Shown piece by piece: positions 1 to 6,154 of a stretch of DNA of 6,154 bases; positions within the stretch are counted from its first letter, which is position 1; every line of letters begins with the position of its first letter. The stretch spans positions 1-6,154 of the forward strand of contig JACDBF010000356.1 of assembly GCA_013695055.1 (NCBI GenBank). The letters are read 5' to 3'. The position numbers were made by a program, and so were the translations under genes. The notes beneath the pieces are model-generated. The model did not search any database. It saw only the letters and a program-made list of their open reading frames with translations, and was not told the DNA's origin. The stretch is from Actinomycetota bacterium (lineage in GTDB: Bacteria; Actinomycetota; CADDZG01; WHSQ01).

Positions 1-1399
1 AGGCATCCTCACCTCTGCAGGAGGAACCAACTCCCACGCGGCGGTCGTGGCGCGCGGCGAGGGCATCCCGGCGGTGTGCGGCGCCGACGCACTGCGCATC
101 GATCGAATGGGAAGGGAATTCACGGTCGCCGGCCAGACCGTGAGCGAGGGCGACTGGATCACTATCGACGGCACGGACGGCACGGTTTACATCGAGGGCC
201 TCGAGACCGAGCCTTCGGTTCTGGACTCAGCGCAGCTGGGCGACGAGGAGGCGCGCGAGTCCGAGCTGTGGCGCGCATACGAGCTGTTCATGACTCAGGC
301 AGACAAGGATCGGCGGCTCAGAGTGCGCGCAAACGCGGACACGCCCGGGCAGGCCGCCAATGCACGGGCCCGGGGAGCGGAGGGCATCGGTCTCTGCCGC
401 ACAGAGCACATGTTCCTCGGCGAAGAACGCGTCGCGGCGGTGCGCAAGATGATCTTTGCCGAATCACCTGAGGAGGAGCAGCAGGCGTATGACGTTCTCG
501 CCCCTCTGCAGAAGCAGGACTTCATCGGCATCTTCGAGGCGATGGACGGATTGCCCGTTACCGTTCGCCTGCTCGACCCTCCGCTACATGAGTTTCTCCC
601 CGACCACGTTGAGCTTGCCGTCAAAGTCGCCCTTGCCGGCGAGCGCGGCGACTCCGAGATCGAGGTGGGGCGCGAGAAGATCGGCCTCGAAGCGGCCCAC
701 AAGCTGCTGTCGAAAGTCGAGGAGCTGCACGAGGCGAACCCGATGCTCGGCCTCCGTGGCGTCCGCTTGGGAATTATCAAACCGGGCCTTTACGCTATGC
801 AAGTGCGAGCGATCGCCGAAGCCGCCGTCGAAGTGAAGAAGAAGGGCGGCGACCCGCAGCCGGAGATCATGATCCCTCTGGCCGCCACTGCTGAAGAGCT
901 GCGCCAGATGCGAGAGGAGCTCGAGCCCGTCGTCGGCGACGTGATCTCTGCCGGAGGCGTCGAGCTTCACATCGAGTTCGGGACGATGATCGAGCTGCCT
1001 CGGGCGGCCCTTACCGCCGGAGAGATAGCCGAGTACGCAGACTTCTTCTCGTTCGGAACCAACGATCTGTCCCAGACCGCCTTCGGCTTTTCGCGCGACG
1101 ACATCGGGAAGTTCCTATCCCTCTATGAAGAGCGCAAGCTGGTGCCGAACAACCCGTTCGTCACGATCGATAAGCCGGGCGTGGGCCGCTTGATGGAGAT
1201 CGCCGTCACCGAGGGGCGAGCCTCCAATGATCGCTTGCATCTCGGCATCTGCGGCGAGCACGGCGGAGACCCCGAGTCGGTGTTCTTCTGCGAGCGGCTC
1301 GGCCTCGACTACGTCTCTTGCTCGCCCTTCAGGGTCCCAACGGCACGCCTCTCGGCGGCTCAGGCAGTGTGGGGCGAGGCCGAGGCGGGATCCAAGTAG
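1..1399 (+). CDS. ppdK: Pyruvate, phosphate dikinase, C-terminal half (5' truncated by window edge)
   Basis: PPDK interconverts pyruvate + ATP + phosphate and PEP + AMP + pyrophosphate in the cytosol, through a phosphohistidine carrier. The reading frame is open from base 2, leaving 465 visible codons of a family usually near 870-900 residues. Visible first is the central phosphohistidine domain with GGTNSHAAVVARGEG; the carrier His codon is at 35-37. The C-terminal PEP/pyruvate TIM barrel follows, with GIGLCRTEHMF, VRLLDPPLHEFLP, NPMLGLRGVRLG, IEFGTMIELPRAAL (metal-binding Glu), FGTNDLSQTAFGFSRDD (metal-binding Asp codon 1064-1066) and GICGEHGGDP (catalytic Cys codon 1250-1252). These separate PPDK from PEP synthase and PTS enzyme I. 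The ATP-grasp nucleotide domain and the start lie outside the window. One oddity is Asn two residues before the carrier His, where Thr is common. The gene ends at TAG, 7 bp from the convergent next gene. Identification is firm; the preferred reaction direction in vivo cannot be told from sequence. Confidence 0.97.
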   Translation, partial: GILTSAGGTNSHAAVVARGEGIPAVCGADALRIDRMGREFTVAGQTVSEGDWITIDGTDGTVYIEGLETEPSVLDSAQLGDEEARESELWRAYELFMTQADKDRRLRVRANADTPGQAANARARGAEGIGLCRTEHMFLGEERVAAVRKMIFAESPEEEQQAYDVLAPLQKQDFIGIFEAMDGLPVTVRLLDPPLHEFLPDHVELAVKVALAGERGDSEIEVGREKIGLEAAHKLLSKVEELHEANPMLGLRGVRLGIIKPGLYAMQVRAIAEAAVEVKKKGGDPQPEIMIPLAATAEELRQMREELEPVVGDVISAGGVELHIEFGTMIELPRAALTAGEIAEYADFFSFGTNDLSQTAFGFSRDDIGKFLSLYEERKLVPNNPFVTIDKPGVGRLMEIAVTEGRASNDRLHLGICGEHGGDPESVFFCERLGLDYVSCSPFRVPTARLSAAQAVWGEAEAGSK

Positions 1400-1406
1400 A
1401 GCTCGG

Positions 1407-2072
1407 TCAGCAGTTCGATCGCTTCTCGAACTCGTAGCCGACGGCGGTCACGAGCGATCCAGGAGGAGTGCGGCGGGGCCAGGAGAGCTCGGCCCCCAGC
1501 GCGAAGGCCATCCGGCGAGCGCTCTTTCCTCTCCACTTCAGGCGGAAGCGCTTGGGCCCTTTGAGGGTCACCGGTTCGATGAGGCGAGGGCGTAGCGTGA
1601 AGCCCTGCTCGATCGCGCCCGGCCTCGAGGTCGCTCCCTGCGCATCGGCCGTCACGCGTGCGCGTACCCTGCGCTTGTGATCCGTCTGCACCCGCCCCGG
1701 CCCGCGCGCGTGCGCCCTGGCGACATTGGGGATGTGGATATCGGAATTGATCTTGCGGGTGCACCAACCGTTGCGCGCGTTTACGGACGTCTGGAGCCAC
1801 ATGACGCCGAAGTTGCGGCCGGAGTCGGACTCCCGGGCCGGATTGAAGGCGTAGAAATAGGTGCAGGAGGTTGTGCTGGCCACGACCTCACCGTTGTGCC
1901 GCTCGGCCTTGCTCGAGCAGTCCTTGCTGACGCGCGCGAGGGGGCCGGTCGCCTCGGGATCCTCTCTGGCGCCGAGCTGGGCCGCCCCGGCGGGAATTCC
2001 CGCCCCGGCGAGCACTACGACGGCCAGCAGCGAGCCGGCCCCTACACGAAAACCAAATCCCCCGTTGGTCAT
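1407..2072 (-). CDS. Secreted protein of unknown function
   Basis: I do not recognise a named family. From the ATG at 2072 the product is 221 residues. It opens with a signal peptide: a short polar start with Arg9, a hydrophobic core near residues 12-26 (GAGSLLAVVVLAGAG) and a signal peptidase I-like AGA at 28-30, so export by Sec is likely. The mature part has Cys52, Cys70, Cys104 and a C-terminal Cys221, enough for two disulfides. An aromatic segment (SCTYFYAFNP; NFGVMWLQTSVNARNGWC) covers about residues 69-104, followed by a strongly basic second half. No membrane helix follows the signal and no catalytic motif stands out. An in-frame GTG at 2087 would add five residues. I prefer ATG because GGGGG (2081-2085, read on the minus strand) sits 8 nt upstream as a possible ribosome site. 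The signal peptide argues for a real gene rather than an antisense shadow. It is convergent with ppdK and divergent from dgt. Confidence 0.75.
   Translation of the reverse strand: MTNGGFGFRVGAGSLLAVVVLAGAGIPAGAAQLGAREDPEATGPLARVSKDCSSKAERHNGEVVASTTSCTYFYAFNPARESDSGRNFGVMWLQTSVNARNGWCTRKINSDIHIPNVARAHARGPGRVQTDHKRRVRARVTADAQGATSRPGAIEQGFTLRPRLIEPVTLKGPKRFRLKWRGKSARRMAFALGAELSWPRRTPPGSLVTAVGYEFEKRSNC
1412..1432. other. 7-bp inverted repeat at the ppdK / secreted-gene convergence
   Basis: AGTTCGA (1412-1418) and TCGAACT (1426-1432) can pair around a 7-base loop. The stem lies inside the last codons of the minus-strand gene and just past the ppdK stop, where a shared terminator would be placed. 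It is neither very GC-rich nor followed by a T-run on either strand, so a terminator role is only a possibility. Confidence 0.2.
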
Positions 2073-2110
2073 CCCCGACGCCCCCACTTTCGGTGCTATA
2101 GCGTCTGATC
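2073..2110. promoter_or_regulatory. Compact divergent promoter region centred on palindrome GCTATAGC
   Basis: Only 38 bp separate the ATG of the minus-strand secreted gene from the GTG of dgt. In the middle is the perfect 8-bp palindrome GCTATAGC (2095-2102). On the plus strand TAGCGT (2099-2104) fits the TANNNT pattern of a sigma-70 type -10 element, and six bases later comes the dgt GTG at 2111, about where transcription should begin. On the minus strand TATAGC (2100 to 2095) is a partial -10 match and would start transcripts near 2087-2088, just ahead of a GGGGG ribosome-site candidate. I see no convincing -35 hexamer in either direction. Promoter assignment is inference from spacing and motif. 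Confidence 0.45.
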
Positions 2111-3100
2111 GTGATTGGAAACTACAGGAAAAGAACGGAAGAAGTCGAGGGGGAATACCTCTCGTCCAGAGCGCACCTGGCCGCGACTTCGAGCGGACGG
2201 CCTCTCCCGGAAGCCGAGGACGACATTCGGACCTGCTTCCAGCGCGACCGCGACCGCATTGTTCACTGCAAGGCGTTCCGGAGGCTTGCCCACAAGACTC
2301 AAGTTTTCTTGGCGACCGAGGGCGATCATTACCGTGTGCGCCTGACGCACACCCTCGAGGTCACCCAGGTGGCGCGCACCATAGCGCGCGCCCTCCGGCT
2401 CAACGAAGATCTGGTGGAAGCCATCTGCCTGGGCCACGATCTGGGCCATACGCCCTTCGGACATCTGGGAGAGGAAGTCGTCGCCGGATTCTCGCCGGGA
2501 TTTCGCCATAACCTCCAATCGGTCCGGGTGGTCGCCGACCTCGAACGTCTGAACCTGACCCGAGAGGTGTTAGACGGGATCGCCAACCACACCTGGTCGA
2601 TGCCCATGCCCTCGACCCTTGAAGGTCAGATAGCCCGATTTGCCGACCGCATCGCATATCTGAATCACGACATCGACGACGCAATCCGAGCCGGGATCTT
2701 GCGAGAAGCCGACCTGCCCCGCGAGACGGTCGAGGTGCTGGGCGAGACTCAGCCTCGACGGATCCACACGATGGTCTCTGATCTGGTCGAAAGGTCTTAT
2801 GACCGGGACTCGATCGCCATGAGCGACGAGGTCTTCGGAGCCATGGGTGCGACTCGCGATTTCCTCTTCGAGCGCGTTTATCTGGGTCGCGTCACGGCCG
2901 CAACTCGCGATGTCGTGGAGCTTGTCGTGACCGCGCTTCTCGAGCACCACACGGAGGCCATTCCCGGCGAGGCGGGCTCACTTGCGGACGCCAAGGTTGC
3001 GGCCGTCGATTACGTGGCCGGCATGACCGACCGGTTCGCGCTGAGAGCGTTCGAAGCTCTCGCCGGCAGCCCCGCTCCGTCGCTGGGAGTCTTAGGATGA
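2111..3100 (+). CDS. dgt: dGTP triphosphohydrolase-like protein (HD superfamily)
   Basis: Proteins of this family hydrolyse deoxynucleoside triphosphates to the nucleoside plus triphosphate, helping set dNTP pools; substrate range in dgt-like members varies and is not shown here. The 329-residue protein has the family's N-terminal block FQRDRDRIVHCKAFRRLAHK (about residues 43-62) and GDHYRVRLTHTLEV. The HD metal site is complete: His80 in RLTHTLEV, His109-Asp110 in LGHDLGHTPFGHLGE, and Asp179 in FADRIAYLNHDIDDA. The size matches the short dgt-like class rather than the roughly 500-residue E. coli Dgt. The GTG start is essentially forced: an in-frame TAG lies at 2099-2101, no other ATG, GTG or TTG occurs before the conserved block, and about 40 residues precede DIRTCFQRD, as expected. 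No Shine-Dalgarno precedes it, suggesting a leaderless message. dnaG follows 51 bp downstream on the same strand, probably co-transcribed. Confidence 0.93.
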   Translation: MIGNYRKRTEEVEGEYLSSRAHLAATSSGRPLPEAEDDIRTCFQRDRDRIVHCKAFRRLAHKTQVFLATEGDHYRVRLTHTLEVTQVARTIARALRLNEDLVEAICLGHDLGHTPFGHLGEEVVAGFSPGFRHNLQSVRVVADLERLNLTREVLDGIANHTWSMPMPSTLEGQIARFADRIAYLNHDIDDAIRAGILREADLPRETVEVLGETQPRRIHTMVSDLVERSYDRDSIAMSDEVFGAMGATRDFLFERVYLGRVTAATRDVVELVVTALLEHHTEAIPGEAGSLADAKVAAVDYVAGMTDRFALRAFEALAGSPAPSLGVLG

Positions 3101-3151
3101 GGGCGCTTCCCCGCAAGCGGCACCGGCGCGGCCGGCGATAGCGGGAGAATT
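3101..3151 (+). other. dgt-dnaG spacer with two small inverted repeats
   Basis: This 51-base spacer holds two adjacent short stems: CGCTT (3104-3108) with AAGCG (3115-3119), and CCGGC (3123-3127) with GCCGG (3131-3135). Neither is followed by a T-run, so they are not canonical intrinsic terminators and read-through from dgt into dnaG is expected. The stems are only 5 bp each and such pairs arise often by chance in GC-rich DNA. Confidence 0.25.
3143..3148 (+). promoter_or_regulatory. Ribosome binding site of dnaG
   Basis: GGGAGA lies four bases ahead of the ATG at 3152. It supports that start, which is also the only one placing the CHC2 zinc finger at its usual distance from the N-terminus. 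Confidence 0.65.
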
Positions 3152-4945
3152 ATGGCCAAGATCAGAGACGAAGACATAGACGCGCTGCGAGAGCGCGCAG
3201 ACGTAGTCGAGATCATGTCCGACTACACGCGCCTCAAGAAATCTGGAACCCACACCCTCAAAGGACTGTGTCCGTTTCACTCCGAGAAGACGCCGTCGTT
3301 CACCCTCAATTCCGCCAAAGGGCTGTTCCATTGCTTCGGCTGCGGGCAAGGGGGCGACATCTATAACTTCGTCGAGAGGGTCGAGAACCTGTCCTTTCCT
3401 GAGGCGGCCGAGTGGTTGGCTCGAAAAACCGGTTTCGTATTGCAGTACGAAGAGATGCGCCCCGGCGAGCAAAAGATAGCGGGTTTGAAGGCCCGCATCA
3501 TCGCCGCGAACGAGGCAGCGACGGCTTTTTGGCATGACCGTCTGGCCTCGTCCCCCGATGGGCTGTCGGCCCGGCGCTATCTCGAGGGCCGGGGCTTCGG
3601 TCGGGACGTGGCGGAGCGATGGAAGCTGGGGTTCGCGCCGGCCGGCGACGCGCTCACCCGTCACCTCGCGGCCACAGGGTTCACTCATCGCGAGCTCGAG
3701 CAAGCCGACCTGACCCGCAAGAGCGAGCGCGACGGCAGCCACTACGACACTTTTCGCGGACGGATCATCTTTCCGACGTGGAATCTGCAAGGTGACGTGG
3801 TGGGCTTCGGAGCACGCGCCCTGGGCGACGCGCAACCGAAGTACCTGAACAGCTCGGAGACTCCGGCCTTTTCGAAGTCACGCGTCCTCTACGGCCTCAA
3901 CCGCGCGAAGTCCCCAATCGCACGCGATTTGGCGGTGGTGGTGGAAGGCTATACGGACGTGATCGCGCTCCACGAGGCGGGCATCGACACTGCCGTGGCC
4001 ACGAACGGGGTGGCGCTCGGAGACTCACACTTCGAGATCTTGAAGAAATTCACCGGCCGAGTGGTGTTGATGCTCGACTCCGACGACGCGGGAAAAGGCG
4101 CCACCGAAAGGAGCTTCGACATCTACCGGCGAATCGGGATCGAGGTTCTGGTCGCGTTGCTTCCGCCGGGCCGCGACCCTGCGGACGTCGCCACGGAAGA
4201 CGGCGCGGATGGAATTCGCAAGGCCATCGAAACGGCGCATCCGCTGCTCGAGTTCAAGGTCGAGCAGGCAATCGGACGACTCTTGCTCGACACGCCTGAG
4301 GCGCGTGCAAGCGCCGTGAGAGAGGTGGTCAAGGTGCTAAGGTCGTCGTCAGATCCGATTGTCAGGCACGAGTATGTGTTCATGGCTGCACGGCGAATCG
4401 GCGTCGAACCTGATGCGATCCGGCGGGCGCTCAATGAAGAGCCCGTGTATGCAGCACAAGCGGAGGGGGCCGCTAGAGAAACCCGGCGTTTTCCCGGGCA
4501 CGTCAAGGTTGAACGAGAGGCGCTATCACTGTTGTTGACCGAAACCGGACATGCGGCATCGTGGTCTTCGGAGGCGGACGAGTCGTACTTCACATCCCCA
4601 TCCCGCAAGGAGCTGTTCCGCGAGGCGCGTGCCTCCCTGTCGCACAATCTGGCAAAGAGCTCCGCAATCGCAACCCGCTTGTCACACGATGCTATGGCCC
4701 TGTTCACGGAGCTCACGGTGGGCGTCGAGGGTTCCGGCTACGAGCGCACTCCCGAGCGCGTTCACGAGGTCTTCGTCCGGCTTAAGGTCTTTGCGTTGGA
4801 ACGAGAGATCAAATCCAGAAGAGACGTACTCCAGGAAGTGAATCCGGTGAATGATCCGACAGAGCATGACCAGCTTTTTACGCAGTTGGTCGGCCTCGAG
4901 GCCAAGCGACGAGACCTCCTGCAGCTGCTCCAGGGGGCGGCATAA
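3152..4945 (+). CDS. dnaG: DNA primase DnaG
   Basis: DnaG makes the short RNA primers for lagging-strand synthesis and fork restart, working with the replicative helicase DnaB. The 597-residue protein is full length (E. coli 581). Domains in order are the N-terminal CHC2 zinc finger (Cys40, His43, Cys61, Cys64 in CPFH...CFGC), then the RNA polymerase domain with FRGRIIFPTW (about 201-210) and YLNSSETPAFSKSRVLYGL (231-249). The TOPRIM metal site has Glu265 in VVVEGYTDV and Asp309/Asp311 in LMLDSDDAG, then PPGRDPADV (338-346). Zinc and TOPRIM positions coincide with E. coli numbering by my count. From about residue 450 a helical C-terminal region (EREIKSRRDVLQ; GLEAKRRDLLQLL) fits the helicase-interaction domain. 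The stop TAA overlaps the ATG of the sigma gene by one base (TAATG), so translation of the two is probably coupled. Several long open frames on the opposite strand are shadows. Confidence 0.98.
   Translation: MAKIRDEDIDALRERADVVEIMSDYTRLKKSGTHTLKGLCPFHSEKTPSFTLNSAKGLFHCFGCGQGGDIYNFVERVENLSFPEAAEWLARKTGFVLQYEEMRPGEQKIAGLKARIIAANEAATAFWHDRLASSPDGLSARRYLEGRGFGRDVAERWKLGFAPAGDALTRHLAATGFTHRELEQADLTRKSERDGSHYDTFRGRIIFPTWNLQGDVVGFGARALGDAQPKYLNSSETPAFSKSRVLYGLNRAKSPIARDLAVVVEGYTDVIALHEAGIDTAVATNGVALGDSHFEILKKFTGRVVLMLDSDDAGKGATERSFDIYRRIGIEVLVALLPPGRDPADVATEDGADGIRKAIETAHPLLEFKVEQAIGRLLLDTPEARASAVREVVKVLRSSSDPIVRHEYVFMAARRIGVEPDAIRRALNEEPVYAAQAEGAARETRRFPGHVKVEREALSLLLTETGHAASWSSEADESYFTSPSRKELFREARASLSHNLAKSSAIATRLSHDAMALFTELTVGVEGSGYERTPERVHEVFVRLKVFALEREIKSRRDVLQEVNPVNDPTEHDQLFTQLVGLEAKRRDLLQLLQGAA
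4932..4937 (+). promoter_or_regulatory. Ribosome binding site of the sigma factor gene, inside dnaG
   Basis: AGGGGG within the last codons of dnaG lies seven bases ahead of the ATG at 4945. It supports that start over in-frame ATGs at 4960, 4978 and 5026. Confidence 0.55.
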
Positions 4946-6154
4946 TGGCGAACGAGCCCATGCCCACCGAAAAGCAGATGGACACTCCCACCCCGCGCGG
5001 AGAGGGGACGGTCGCGAACGCGACTATGACTGATCCTTCTCCCTCTCAGGTCGAGGTGCGAACCATCATCGAGGCGGCGCAAGCCGAGGGATCTATCAGC
5101 GCGGCCGATCTTGCCGAGAAGCTCGCGGTGCTCGATCTCTCCACCGACGAAACAGATGCGATCTACCAACGGCTCGTCGAGCTGGGCGTCGACATCCCCG
5201 AAGACGAGGCCGTCATCAAGGGGGCCGAAGAAGAAGCTCCCGATGCCGACGAGGAAAGAGCGCGCGCTCGCCGCGAAGTCGAGCAAGCGCTGAAGGCGCC
5301 CACCAACGATCCGGTGCGCATGTACTTGAAGGAGATCGGCCGGGTGGCTCTGTTGACGGCGCAAGAAGAGGTGGAGCTCGCTCAGCGGATCGATTCAGGG
5401 GTGCTTGCGACCGAAGCCGTCCACAAAGGCTTCGAGTTCTCCGAGGAAGAAGAACGCGACCTGAAGTGGCGACAGACAGACGGTGGACGGGCCAAGAGGC
5501 ATTTGGTCGAAGCCAACCTCCGCCTGGTCGTGTCGATAGCCAAGCGCTATGTCGGTCGCGGGATGGCGTTTCTCGATCTCATACAGGAGGGGAACCTCGG
5601 GCTGATTCGGGCCGTCGAGAAGTTCGACCACACGAAGGGCTTCAAGTTCTCGACTTACGCGACCTGGTGGATACGTCAGGCTATTACGCGCGCCATCGCG
5701 GATCAGGCCCGCACGATTCGAATCCCCGTGCACATGGTCGAAACGATCAACAAGCTCGCGCGCATTCAGCGTCAGTTGCTGCAAGATCTCGGCCGCGAGC
5801 CCACTGCGGACGAGATTGCGCTGCAGATGGAAATCCCGCCCGAGAAGGTGCGTGAGATCCAGAAGATCTCGCAGGAGCCAGTCTCTTTGGAGACCCCGAT
5901 CGGCGAAGAGGAAGACTCACATCTCGGAGATTTCATCGAGGATTCAGAAGCCGTCGTTCCGCTGGAGCGAGCGTCGTTCACTCTCCTGCAAGAGCAGCTG
6001 AATTCGGTCCTCTACACCCTCTCGGGTCGGGAGCGGGAGGTCGTCGAGATGCGCTTTGGATTGCGCGACGGCCAGCCGCGGACGCTCGAAGACGTCGGCA
6101 AGCGCTTCGGCGTGACCCGCGAGCGCATACGCCAGATCGAATCCAAGACCCTCT
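4945..6154 (+). CDS. rpoD: Primary RNA polymerase sigma factor (RpoD/SigA/HrdB), 3' truncated by window edge
   Basis: This is the housekeeping sigma factor, which directs core RNA polymerase to -10/-35 promoters. The frame stays open to the right edge, giving 403 residues. Residues about 36-92 look like region 1.1 and end in an acidic run (EEEAPDADEE), a self-inhibitory feature found in primary sigmas. Region 1.2 follows (DPVRMYLKEIGRVALLTAQEEVELAQRI, about 122-149), then a short variable stretch, region 2 (KRHLVEANLRLVVSIAKRY; LDLIQEGNLGLIRAVEKFD; FSTYATWWIRQAITRAI), region 3 (RIPVHMVETINKLARIQR) and region 4 (QLNSVLYTLSGREREVVEMRFGL). The region 4.2 helix-turn-helix TLEDVGKRFGVTRERIRQIESKTL runs into the edge, so only the short C-terminal tail should be missing. 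SFTLLQEQL and the GQP-type region 4.1 are characteristic of actinobacterial SigA. Region 1.1 and linkage to dnaG favour a primary over an alternative sigma. It overlaps dnaG by one base. Confidence 0.96.
   Translation, partial: MANEPMPTEKQMDTPTPRGEGTVANATMTDPSPSQVEVRTIIEAAQAEGSISAADLAEKLAVLDLSTDETDAIYQRLVELGVDIPEDEAVIKGAEEEAPDADEERARARREVEQALKAPTNDPVRMYLKEIGRVALLTAQEEVELAQRIDSGVLATEAVHKGFEFSEEEERDLKWRQTDGGRAKRHLVEANLRLVVSIAKRYVGRGMAFLDLIQEGNLGLIRAVEKFDHTKGFKFSTYATWWIRQAITRAIADQARTIRIPVHMVETINKLARIQRQLLQDLGREPTADEIALQMEIPPEKVREIQKISQEPVSLETPIGEEEDSHLGDFIEDSEAVVPLERASFTLLQEQLNSVLYTLSGREREVVEMRFGLRDGQPRTLEDVGKRFGVTRERIRQIESKTL

Noticed and set aside
1677..2108. 143-codon plus-strand open frame opposite the secreted protein gene
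   Set aside because: The minus-strand frame has a signal peptide and a cysteine pattern; this one shows nothing comparable, so it is the shadow.
1861..2511. 216-codon open frame on the plus strand spanning the divergent spacer and the start of dgt
   Set aside because: It overlaps the well-supported dgt frame and the antisense of the secreted gene. Its Ser/Pro/Arg/Gly-rich translation has no family features.
3092..3835. 247-codon open frame on the minus strand opposite the dnaG N-terminal half
   Set aside because: It is fully antisense to the zinc finger and polymerase domain of DnaG, has no recognisable motif, and is typical of shadow frames in GC-rich DNA.
4679..4700. TTGTCA followed by TATGGC within dnaG as a possible internal promoter for the sigma gene
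   Set aside because: The spacing between the two hexamers is about 8 bp, far too short for a -35/-10 pair, so I do not call a promoter.
4123..4716. 197-codon minus-strand open frame opposite the dnaG C-terminal half
   Set aside because: Low-complexity Ser/Ala/Arg-rich translation, entirely antisense to dnaG.
4762..5364. 200-codon minus-strand open frame spanning the dnaG-rpoD junction
   Set aside because: Antisense to the primase end and sigma region 1; no recognisable domain.
1..6154. Mobile element, CRISPR array, tRNA/rRNA, riboswitch or defence system
   Set aside because: Nearly all bases lie in four recognisable housekeeping genes and one secreted-protein gene. No direct repeat array, transposase, integrase or structured RNA was seen by eye.

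Overview
The window looks like a chromosomal housekeeping segment from a GC-rich, probably deep-branching member of the Actinomycetota. The best taxonomic evidence is the primary sigma factor at the right edge. Its regions 2 to 4 carry the actinobacterial SigA/HrdB wording, for example SFTLLQEQL, RFGLRDGQP and VTRERIRQIESKT. The gene order pyruvate phosphate dikinase, dGTPase-like, DNA primase, primary sigma factor also fits that phylum as I remember it. I cannot fix the class from sequence alone.

Layout: (1) bases 1-1399, plus strand: the C-terminal half of pyruvate, phosphate dikinase (ppdK), cut by the left edge just upstream of its phospho-carrier histidine. (2) bases 1407-2072, minus strand: a small gene for a secreted protein of unknown function, convergent with ppdK (7 bp apart) and divergent from dgt (38 bp apart). 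(3) bases 2111-3100, plus: an HD-domain dGTP triphosphohydrolase-like protein (dgt family). (4) bases 3152-4945, plus: DNA primase (dnaG), complete. (5) bases 4945 to the right edge, plus: the primary RNA polymerase sigma factor (rpoD/sigA), overlapping dnaG by one base and missing only its extreme C-terminus.

The three right-hand genes form a likely operon around macromolecular synthesis: dNTP pool control (Dgt), replication priming (DnaG) and transcription initiation (SigA). This resembles the classic dnaG-rpoD linkage of bacteria. ppdK is central carbon metabolism (pyruvate/PEP interconversion) and is separated from the operon by the inserted minus-strand gene.

I find no mobile element, CRISPR array, tRNA/rRNA or defence system, and no strong case for a new multi-gene system. 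The points worth a second look are the uncharacterised secreted protein, a compact divergent promoter centred on the palindrome GCTATAGC with a probable leaderless GTG start for dgt, and an asparagine in PPDK where a regulatory threonine is usual.
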